This document shows positions 26,620 to 35,856 of a DNA stretch of 64,000 nucleotides, in pieces. Every line of letters begins with the position of its first letter. The first letter of the stretch is position 1. A program made the translations under genes and the position numbers. Origin of the DNA: Vicia villosa (taxonomy: Eukaryota; Streptophyta; Magnoliopsida; Fabales; Fabaceae); contig NC_081183.1 of assembly GCF_029867415.1 (NCBI RefSeq), positions 194,153,563-194,217,562 of the forward strand, read 5' to 3'. The notes under the pieces are model-generated. The model did no database searches, was not told the DNA's origin, and worked only from the letters and a program-made list of their open reading frames with translations.

Positions 26620-28500
26620 GAAATTTTGTTCGAGATGACAACGGACATGGTTCAACCCAAAAGCATACTCGCAATCTTGAAACAAAAAATGACCTGAAAA
26701 AGTGTCACATATTAAGCAAATATACAATGTTCGTCATATAAACAATAAGGTGATTAAGAGTCTAAGAGTTGAGATGCAATAGTTGTTGAAACTGTTGGAT
26801 AATCATCACTGTGTTTATAAATATAGAGTGTGTGAAGATTAAAAGTTTGTTTGGGGTATATTTTGCATGAATTCCGAATCCATCAAGTTATTTGACACAT
26901 TTTCCAATTCATTAATAGTTGACGCAACATATTGTTAGAATAAGATTGAGAATCTACGTTCAGAATCTGGTTTTGATGATAACAAACATATATTTTGTGA
27001 GTAACGATTTTATTACTATTGCTTTCATTAAGTGTGCAAAATATTATGCATTAAGTCTTATACGACATTAATGATGACAACATCAGAAAGAAACTCAGTT
27101 AAGCTTCAAGGAATTAAAACATATACATGAAGACTCGTTACAACAAGAAGATCATATGAATAAATGATCAGAAGTTCTGACCAAGTGCAAAGTTTCAGTG
27201 ATCAAAAGAAAATCAAAGACTCAAGTGCAAGCAACGTCAATGTTCCCAGGCAATACCAACAAAAGACGTCTTTATCCAGTATTCAGAAGCTTCTAAGAAC
27301 AAGCATAAATTGATTCAGTAAAATCACATGCAAGCAATCACGGTACTCAATGCAAAGACAAAATTATGACATCTATTTTGGTCTATATCTTGATTAAGCA
27401 AAAGAAGACACGCTACCAAAAAGAAAAGCGAAGAAGACACGCTATCAAAGATAAGATTCGCCTTGGAAATAGGTATTTCATCATTCGGTCTACAGCAAAC
27501 ATTAAATGCTATGTTCAAATATAGTTCAAATGGTAATATTCCAACGGTAATAACAAACTTCTATAAAAAGAGCAAAAACTATGATAGAAAAAATAAAGAG
27601 TGAGAGAGTGTGAGCAAGCAAATAAACATAAGATTAATTAAGCTGCTCCATTAGAGACAACATACACAAAGCGTGTGATGAAACAATAATGTTGAAATAC
27701 ACATCATAAGCCTATGAAAAGAAAATAAAAAAGAAAACTCTGCATGTTTTGCAGTCTGCTCCAATGGAGTTATAAGAAATCCACAAATACTTGATCGGTC
27801 CATATATTCCTCACGTTCAATGACTAGAGAAACTGAATTCACTGAGTTGTTGCTCTATAGTGATTCATGATTACTTAATATCATTAATGTGTTACTAGCT
27901 TGAAGAAGAAGATGAAGGTCAATTCACAAGAAGCAGTCAACACAAAAGTTGTTGCTCCATATCTGCTTATGAAGAAGAAAGGAAGATGGTCTTACAAGAA
28001 GGAAGTATATTCAAGAGTTGAAGCTCTAATCTCCTTACTCAAACAAGAAAAGACCAAACTGAAAGAAGTAATTTGAAACAAGGGTTATTGCTCTTAATAT
28101 GCTTTCAGAAGAAGATGAAGATCTCATCCGGAAGTTGCAAACAAGAAGACTACGATATGTTGTTAATTCTTGTAATGATATGTAAAACACAAGAGTTGTT
28201 GCTCGTATTGTGTTATTCCTTAAGAAACTTCTGATAGATTGTTTAGGCACCATAAGTGACTTCTAGTCAGTGTGTCGTAAACATATATACTTAGAATAAG
28301 AGAACATCTGCTTAATTAAGAAGCACGCGAGTAATCTCCAGAAGAACAATTCTGAAAGAATTGTTGTTCCTTGGGCATCCTCTGATATGGATACTTGAGA
28401 AGTCCTTGAGATCTGGTTAGACTCTTAGAGGGTTCTAGGTCAATAAACGTTATATCTCGTGGAGATCACTGAACGATTTATTGTCTAGGGTAAGTCACGA

Positions 28501-28591
28501 GCAGTTGGCTTGTGCAGGTTGTTAGTCACAAGCAGTTGGCTTGTGCAGGGTGTTAGTCAAGGGCAGTTGGCTTATGCGGGAAGTGAGTCAC
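28501..28591 (+). repeat. 31-bp tandem repeat inside the solo LTR
   Basis: GCAGTTGGCTTGTGCAGG begins at 28501 and 28532, with a variant (TATGCGGG end) at 28563, a 31-bp period. A further degenerate copy (GTAGCTTGTGCATT) follows near 28598. Confidence 0.85.
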
Positions 28592-29006
28592 TCACGTGTA
28601 GCTTGTGCATTATATTGTGAGTCACGATAGTAGATCGTGCAGATGTAATCAGTTTGGTTATAGTGGATTAAGTCCTCAATTGAGAGTCAAAATCACTTGA
28701 GGAGGGTGGACTAGATGTAGCCTTGTTGAGAAGATGAACCAGGATAAAAATGAATGTGTCTTTTATCTTCTGTATCTTTCATTTAACTCAGAACATTCAC
28801 ACTGATTATCTTCAGAACTGTACTTGACTAAGTCAGAAGTTCTGATAGAGTTAAGAAGTTAAATTGAGTGTATATCTCATTGGTTATGTGGTGTTATCTC
28901 AAACATGCTTTCACAATAATGATCTAAGCATATCCAGAAAATGAGATACTAGAAGAAAGAAAAGAATTTTAGAAAGGGAAATAAAATATGAAAGAACACA
29001 ATTCAA

Positions 29007-29021
29007 CCCCCCCCCCCCCCC
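29007..29021. repeat. (C)15 homopolymer
   Basis: Uninterrupted run of 15 C near the LTR 3' end, a position where this LTR type usually has a C-run. Its exact length could be affected by sequencing error. Confidence 0.9.
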
Positions 29022-29959
29022 ATTTCTTGTGTTTTTCTCCACCTTCACATATAAGACTGAGAAGTACAAATTTTATGTTTTTGAAATTGGTGTTACTTTT
29101 ACGTATATGACTTATTCAATTGGTTTTGCAATTTTGGAATGTGAAAAGAGGATAGAGTTACTTGAGCTTTAGAAACGTATCATAATATGTTGAAAGACAA
29201 AAAAACATGCACAAGTGATTATCATAGATTATTTCTATTAGACGACTTTAAAATCTTCAATAGGCAATTTCATAAAAAGATTTACCTTTCTCTTTAAATA
29301 CTAAAGCATATTGAGATGATCGATCACGTATGTGTCTCGGTTGTTCGTCAACCATTTTTATATAATTACAACATCAATAAGACCTAACACGACATAAACA
29401 CAATTTAGTCATAATGCATGTGGTACAATAGGCATGTATGATGATCAGATAACACTATCTAGATGAGGCTGAATAAAACTATCTTGACAGTTTCACATTA
29501 GTGACACAAAAAGAGAAACAAAACCCTAAAACTTCTAAAACCAAAACAATGATAAGCATGAAAAGACTATATACATAACAATAAATAATTGTGATATCAA
29601 TAAAGAAACAAATGAGATTTCAAAATTTAAAATAAAATGAATGTATCAGTCACTAGAAGTAATGTGAGAATATAAGCTGAGAAATGTCCATTAAAGCCAA
29701 AAACCCGATTGGAGGAATGTTCGATATTGATTAATGAAGTTAACTTGAACTAATAACATTAGGAATAGAGAGATTTTGCAATTTATCTATTTCACAAGGG
29801 GAAATCATAGTTTCTTTTTTTTATATCCACTGGATGAGGAGGGAAAGCTCGAGGAAAGTTATATTAAGAGTGTCTGTGGATAACATTATCCGGAAGGTGT
29901 CAGGATAGTGTTATCTAGACAATTTTTTTTACTTCAAACTAGTCATTCCAAAGAAACGG

Positions 29960-31720
29960 CGTGAGGATGAAATGTTTGTCTAAGATATATTTTGTACGCA
30001 TCCCAAATTCATCAAATTGTCTAACATATTTCCAACTGTATTGTAATTGATGCAACAAATAAGATTGACAAGTTCAAAATTTAATTTCTTAAAATTAATG
30101 GTGTTACTTCTATAGAGATGACTTATTCAGTTGACTTTGCATTTTTGGAATGTGAAAAAAGAGGATAATGTTACATGAGCTTGAGAAATGTGTCGCAATT
30201 TGTTCATTGACTATGAAAACCTGTCACAAGTGATTGTTTTTAATTGATATACCTCACAAATGATTTTGTTTACAAATGTATTTCCTATGCCATGTGTATT
30301 ATTGTGTGGGTATTATATAACAAAAAATGTGAGAGGTATAATTAAGGGAATTTTGGTAAACAAAATAATCAAGCGTGAATATGGGGAAATGTACAAACCT
30401 ACTCAAATACCGGAACCCATAATAGATGCTTGAAATGTTACAATAAACCCTTCTACAAAATAGGCATATGTCGATTATGTCATGTAATTCAAAAGTGTGA
30501 GAGAAATATCCAAACTTTTAAAAATATGTTGAAACTACAATAGTAGACCTATTGTAGGAAAACATTGTTTGTACATAGGCTGACTAGGTTAGTCAGAAAT
30601 ACCCTAACTAATAGAGTCAAATCTGCTCATAGAAGATTAAAGCACTTATTAGGAGATTTTAATGGTGATTTTTGCAAGGGTTAGGAATTAGTGAACCAAA
30701 TAATTGAAATGAAGCATAATGAGATACATAAATCATTTGGTAAAAGATCATAATATTATAACATAAATTAATGGAAAAAAATATGTATTCATAATGGACT
30801 GGTAATATATCTCGAGTGAAACTGAAATTTATCTATTATGAAGTTGTGCGAGCATAGAAAATGCGTTCAAATAGCTCAAAGTATGTTTGTATGCTTAGAA
30901 TAAGATATTGTCTTCCTTGTGCTTGTTTAATAGCCAACAAGGTAAAACTCGAGAGACCTATATGTATGGATGAAGTAATTACGCACTAAAAAAGGCTTTT
31001 GTTCGATGATGGTTATGATGATGATATGATTAGGGATAGTAAATTAAATATATCTATTATGACAAAATGGTAGGTGATTTGAGAGAGGTTTTGAAAATTT
31101 CATTATAAGATGAAGCAACACATCAAATAGCAGATGTGTAAGATATTTTATCCATAAACCACTGATTTGAAGCCACTAATGGAATCAGTAAAAACTAAGA
31201 GTGCTCCTAAGAAGGTCAAACCAACTCATAGTGATAACTATACTAAGCAGTCACCATCATATGGTTGCTCGCATTAGCAAACTCCCGTCTTCTCCATTTT
31301 TACCAAAAACGAAACATAGGGATGAGATGTCTATCCTTATTCACATATACATTTGACTAGATTGTAGATTTTAAAGGTGATTGTAACTGTGAATTTCATG
31401 ATGTTTCATTTTTGGTAGGTATGGGAGAAGAGAACCATATACTTGTCCATCAACATCTTATCAAAGAGTTAACATCCCATAAGGAAGATTACACGATGTT
31501 ATACGAGAAAAAAGAAAGATGTGATGATATTTATCGTGCTTTGATTCTTGGTAGAACAATCCAATCAACAATTTAAAAGTGGACGTGTTTCCCTAAGACG
31601 TGTCACTTGTAGCAATGACATATGATGGAGTTTATGTCGATCGAACTAGATATGATTTCTCATAAACATTTTCCCATTATGAAGTGGTCCACCAAATAAT
31701 CTTTTAGACGAATTATCTGT
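29960..31720 (+). pseudogene. OTU-type MULE transposase pseudogene (copy 2)
   Basis: Reads from 'DIFCTHPKFIKL' through the decayed catalytic-Asp region and 'FAFLECEK' to a much eroded transposase middle. At about 31170-31260 a 'VKTKSAPKKVKPT' linker and 'TKQSPSYG' appear. At about 31375-31560 an OTU protease-like block follows: 'GDCNCEF' where DGNCGFR is expected, then 'HQHLIKELTSHKEDYT' and 'DGVYVDRTRYDF' further on. The order FAR1/MULE-linker-OTU matches the better preserved minus-strand copy at 34986-40012. Stops and frame changes are frequent and the OTU motif itself is altered, so no activity is expected. Confidence 0.6.
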
Positions 31721-32439
31721 ATCGGACGACTTTCAAAATATTCAATAAACAACTCCGTACAATGATTTGCCTTTTTCTGTGTGTACTGAAGCATATTAAG
31801 ATAATCGACCATGTATATGCCTTAATTTTTCGTCAGCCATTTTTTTTACAATCACAATATTAGTAAAAACTAACAGAAGATAGACATTATTTTGTCTTAA
31901 CATGTGTGATATAATAGGCATGTATAATGCTCGGATAATACTATTCAAATGGGTCCATATAATACTACCTTGACAACTTGGCACACGTGATAGAAATAGA
32001 GAAAGGAAACCCTAAAACTTCTAAAACTCATAACAATGACAAACATGCATTAGATGACATACCTAACAATCAATAGCTGGGATATCAAGCAAAAAAAAAA
32101 AGAGATTTCAGAATTAAAAGGAAAATAAATTTATTACACTCACTAGAAGTAATCTGAGAATATAAAATTGAGGAGTATCCTTCAAATTTCAAAAAATTAA
32201 TTAGACAAATGCCCGATATTGATTAATGAAGTTAACTTGAATGAATAACATTGAGAATAGAGAGATTTTGCAATTTATCTATTTCACGAAAGGGAAAACA
32301 AATGTTCTCTTTTTTTACAAACTTATTGAATAAGGTGGGAAAGCTTGACAAGAGTTATATTAAGAGTGTGTCTGAATAACACTTCTGGAAGGTGTGTCAG
32401 AATAGTGTTCTCCAAACAAATAATTGTTTCTTTCAAACT

Positions 32440-32580
32440 AGTCATTTCAAAGAAACTCCCGGAGGATGGAAAATGAGATATGTTTGTGCACAAATCTCAA
32501 ATTTATCAAGTTATTTAACATATTTTTCACTGTATTAATAATTAATGCAACATATAATACTAAAAATTATTTTCAAACAA
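32440..32580 (+). pseudogene. MULE fragment (copy 3)
   Basis: Short stretch collinear with 29945-30085, covering the region before the first catalytic Asp. It stops near 32565, just left of a SINE insertion. Confidence 0.55.
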
Positions 32581-32601
32581 AGAAAAAATGCAAATAAAAC
32601 A

Positions 32602-32767
32602 GCCAAGCACTTGGGCTCCAGTGGTAAAGGAGCTCCTGCTAAGGACCCAATCCAGGGAGTACCGGGTTCGATTCCTAGGTGGGAACAATGTTCGGCCAGT
32701 TTTCGTACCTCTCGGCACAAGATCTGGATTACAAGGGCCCCATTCCCTGGGGAACCAAAGTGTGAAA
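32602..32767 (+). mobile_element. tRNA-derived SINE with 12-bp target duplication
   Basis: The 166-bp element is flanked by perfect direct repeats GCAAATAAAACA at 32590-32601 and 32768-32779. Internally GGGCTCCAGTGGTAAAGG (32613-32630) resembles a tRNA A box and GGTTCGATTCC (32665-32675) is a near-consensus B box, spaced as in tRNA-derived SINEs. The 3' end has only a short A tail (GTGTGAAA). The family name is not assigned. Confidence 0.85.
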
Positions 32768-32779
32768 GCAAATAAAACA

Positions 32780-33590
32780 CTTTTTATAAAATTGATGGAG
32801 TATTTAAAAATATGGGGTATACACTTTGATATTCTTCAATTTAGTTGGTATCAATACTCTCAACCAATCAAATACTATATTCAATGTGACGTCTCTTTTT
32901 TATTTGTTTTATTTAAAATAAATTAAAATTTTAACATAATTTGCATTACAGATATCGGTGTCCAACATAGATCGATGGGTACCAAAGAACTTACCTTTAA
33001 AAATACACAAAAAGAAATAAGAAAAATGCTCTTTCCACCCTTATAATGTTCATACCACATCCTTGAAAATAAAAAAATACTCTTATTGTATCCGGATGCA
33101 CCTAAAATTACATAAATAAAGACGTTACAAGTGAAACACTTATATTTTACTCAAAAGTTTGTCCGAAAATGTATCTCCTGAAATTCAAAGATACACTTTC
33201 GTAAAAATGTCTTCACCCCTAACCTTTTTATTGTTCTTGTTCTAACCTTTAACTATTTCATCTCTAATAATAGTTATAAGACGTTAAACAATTTACTTCA
33301 AATTTTAATCAGTCATGAAAAATACAAAACTACAAACATACATTGCAAATAACAATTTCAAAGTGATTAATTAATAAAAAATAATTTGCTTTCATGTAAT
33401 TTTTTCCATCATTTGTTTTATTTGTAGCATAACAATTTAATTTTTTTATTCTTTATTTCAAATTTTCCCAATAATTATTTAGTATTCATAGTAATAGAGT
33501 GATCTTGAAATAGCTAATTGTAAATAATAATTTTTTCCCATCAAACTCAGCTTTTGAGCTTTTGATATAGCTAAAGTTAATGATTTTATA
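32780..33590. other. AT-rich spacer, no gene recognised
   Basis: No coding similarity. Around 33165-33205 are phrases such as GTATCTCCTGAAATTC and AAAGATACACTTTCG that resemble the palindrome family found at the ends of the neighbouring MULE. Confidence 0.45.
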
Positions 33591-33599
33591 CAGAGAAGA

Positions 33600-34240
33600 T
33601 TACAGAGATACATCTACGGAATATTTCGGTGATACATTTTCAAACTAAATTTAAAAAAAATGATTATACAATTTACGCTATAAATAAAAGTGTGTCTGAT
33701 ATGTATTCTGGGACATTAGAAGCATTTGAGACTTTTTTTTCGGTATTGTAGAAGAACATATGAGGATAGAAAGAGCAACCCTCAACAAACAAATGACACT
33801 TTTATTGTTCAAATACCATTTATGCTTCTACAAGTAACAGTCATTATATGAATAAAGTTCACACAAGATAGGAGATGGGACTTTTCCTATACTATATGGC
33901 ATGATCCTATATGATCAAATTGGCTTTTGAGCAATGACATTTCTCTTTGGGAATTTCTTTCTCCACCTCTATACCATCGTAGGGACCTCCAGTGCAATTA
34001 CTTTTTTACCCCCAGAATTCGGAGATGCATCTCCTAATGCACCACATTTCATTTTTATAGGTGTTTTCGCAAATGCATCTCTGAATTCACCCATTGATGG
34101 ATTTCAGAGTTACATCTCCGAAATATTTATTTTCTGATACAAACCCAAAAAACCAGAAACACTTAACATAAATTTAACATAGATGTTCCAAATTACATAG
34201 ATATTGAAATAGAATTTTAATTTTACATATTGTTATCAAC
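33600..34240. repeat. Palindrome-bearing terminal region of minus-strand OTU-MULE
   Basis: Contains GAGATACATCTACGGAAT (about 33605), GGAGATGCATCTCC (34021-34034, perfect palindrome) and GTTACATCTCCGAAAT (about 34105). It lies beyond the 3' end of the element's two ORFs and mirrors a similar cluster at 40070-40443 beyond the 5' end. Confidence 0.5.
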
Positions 34241-34255
34241 GAGTAACTGAGGATG

Positions 34256-34597
34256 TTACAACATTTTAATGACATCTTCTCCATATCTCTGAATCTTCGC
34301 ATCAACTTCAATCGGACTCTTAGTGGAGTACCGGTGAAAAGTACTCCACATAACCTTTAAATTGTCATATATTTTCAGTGCAAACTGAGTGAACAACATC
34401 TTTCCTTAAATATCGAGTGATGGTGAATGACACCCGAGCTTGACTATCTTCCGATTTTCTAGATATTGCAGGAGAGAATTGAGTATCGTAATCAGCTCAG
34501 CTAGCGGGGTATCCTCGGAGAATCTAAATTGAAGTGGAGGTTTCGCACCATTGAAGTAAACAAAAGTAAGATGGGGATATGACTGGGTTAGAGACAT
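34256..34597 (-). pseudogene. Small second ORF of OTU-MULE (PB1-like?), one premature stop
   Basis: From ATG 34597 the frame runs to TAA 34258-34256, 113 codons, broken only by TAA at 34408-34406 (codon 64); the frame on both sides is the same. It begins MSLTQSYPHLTFVYF and contains 'LQFRFSEDTPLAELI' and, after the stop, 'LKVMWSTFHRYSTKSPIE' and 'DVIKML'. I recognise this as a small protein repeated in legume genomes and sometimes annotated as PB1-like; the assignment rests on memory and is uncertain. It lies 390 bp downstream of the OTU-encoding frame on the same strand, suggesting one two-gene transposon. Function unknown. Confidence 0.6.
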
Positions 34598-34985
34598 GTC
34601 TCTGGTTTGTGGTTTGTGATGTTGAAGAATTGGTGAGAGACTATTTATAGAAGGTGTGGAGCAATTTGGTCCCATAATTTCTTATCTTGTGTCAGCGTAT
34701 ATTTCAGAGATACACTTCCGAATTCACCCCAAATTTTTTAGCGTAAAATGAGTGTTTTAGGAGACGCACTTCCGAAACATTCCCTGAAGGTTTTTTTTAA
34801 AACATTTCAGAAGTGTATTCATGAATTATGCAGAATCAGAAACATAACTTAATGAGGCAGAATCTACACCATCGGTAAAAGTAGGCAGCTGTAACATATT
34901 AAATAGATATATTAAATATGTATTGAATCGTATAGAATTTACATTGCACACGATAATACATACAAAAAAATGGTTCGATTATATT

Positions 34986-35856
34986 CTAAAATATACAGAA
35001 CAAATTGTCACCGCTAAAATCTAAAATTGGTTCTTTCTTCGACTTCTCCTTATTTGTTTCTCTCTCAAGCTCCGTTAACTTGGTGAATTCTTCCATTCTT
35101 TCCAAAAAATGAGCCAGCCAAGTTTTTGCCTCTTTTGCAGAATGTGTCGTCCACTCCACAAACATAGCCGGAATAGGACACGTCGATTTCAAATAAACCC
35201 GAACAAAATGGAGCGACCTTAGGTTCCCAATACAAATGATGCGGCTGGATGGGTCATGAGGTGGCCGACTCCGAAGTGAAAAATGTGTTTGAAAACCATA
35301 TCTTGTCAGATCGATACACACCCCGTCACAAGCACTTGCTAAAAGATTACCCATTTTTGGGAAGCACATCCATTTTTTAGGTGATGCAGAGACAGTAACA
35401 CATGGAACAAGAGCATTGTGAATTTTATCGAATCCTTCCTTGTTCCCATATAGTCTTGTGTAAGCTTCCCTATGCACCATCAACTCCGAAATAAGTGTTT
35501 GTCGCATAAGAGTGTGATTCTCTTTTCCTTTACCAAGTAAACCCGACACAACCTGAAACCCGCAATTACCATCACCCCCACATCTACAATCCTTTCAATG
35601 TGTTTGTGCATAAAAAACATCATCTCATCAATGTGAATAATCAGTGATGGAATTGGTGGTTTCTTACTCTGAGGTGTACGAGGTGGTTTGGAAATGCAAG
35701 CTCCCTTGAAAACACTTTTTTGGGATTTTGGGGTAGGACAATCCAGGAAATGTGAATAAATAATTTCATGGTAACACGGAGTCCGCTTTGTTGAACTGTC
35801 ATCTTGTGTAATTTTCACCTATTTTGAGGCACCTTTGATTTTTACCGGTTGCGAAT
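34986..35856 (-). pseudogene. OTU cysteine protease-like domain of MULE protein
   Basis: This is the C-terminal part of the element's main protein. From 35856 leftwards: a 'QPVKIKGASK' linker, a TAG stop at 35821-35819, then 'TQDDSSTKRTP', 'FMHKHIERIVDV', and after a one-base frameshift within the G-run near 35575-35580 the OTU motif DGNCGF (35573-35556), 'SGLLGKGKENH', 'YTRLYG', 'CIDLTRYGF' and the candidate catalytic histidine in 'LHFVRVYLK'. The Asp-Gly-Asn-Cys core and the histidine region are intact. OTU proteases normally cleave ubiquitin chains; the role in a transposon is unknown. The upstream part of the same protein is at 38893-40012, separated by inserted LTR sequence. Confidence 0.75.

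Larger units (their letters stand above)
26933..29047 (+). mobile_element. Solo LTR, SIRE/Maximus-like Ty1/copia, 2,115 bp
   Basis: Starts TGTTAGAATAAGATTGAG and ends TTTTTCTCCACCTTCA, flanked by identical pentamers CATAT at 26928-26932 and 29048-29052. Start phrase, 'GGTTTTGATGATAACAA', the 'GCAGTTGGCTTGTGCAGG' repeats and the terminal 'ACACAATTCAACCCC...TTTCTTGTGTTTTTCT' are typical of SIRE/Maximus LTRs in legumes. No internal element sequence remains, as expected after LTR-LTR recombination. Removing the LTR and one CATAT restores a MULE reading frame, independently confirming both ends. Confidence 0.92.
26620..29236 (+). pseudogene. MULE transposase pseudogene (copy 1), split by solo LTR
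   Basis: From about 26635 the plus strand resembles the FAR1-like N-terminal region of Mutator transposases ('MVQPKSILAILKQ'), then the 'IFCMNSESIKLF' region. The LTR at 26933-29047 interrupts the first catalytic-Asp motif; host sequence on either side reads VDATYKTEKY across the junction. After the LTR comes 'GFAILECEK'. Many stops and frame changes are present and the remainder of the gene is missing at about 29225, where the shared downstream repeat begins. Confidence 0.65.
29237..32580 (+). repeat. Tandem series of MULE-derived units, period about 2.47 kb
   Basis: The segment at about 29237-30090 is collinear with about 31705-32580. Shared landmarks include ATACTAAAGCATATTGAGATGA / TACTGAAGCATATTAAGATAA, 'ATAGGCATGTAT', 'AAACCCTAAAACTTCTAAAAC', 'GAGAGATTTTGCAATTTATC' and the MULE phrase ending 'ATCAA(A/G)TT.T.TAACATAT'. 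Offset is about 2,470 bp. Copies differ by many substitutions and short indels, so the duplication is old. Confidence 0.75.

Noticed and set aside
28501..28600. CRISPR-like direct repeats
   Set aside because: Period is only 31 bp with repeat-like spacers, inside a retrotransposon LTR of a plant genome.
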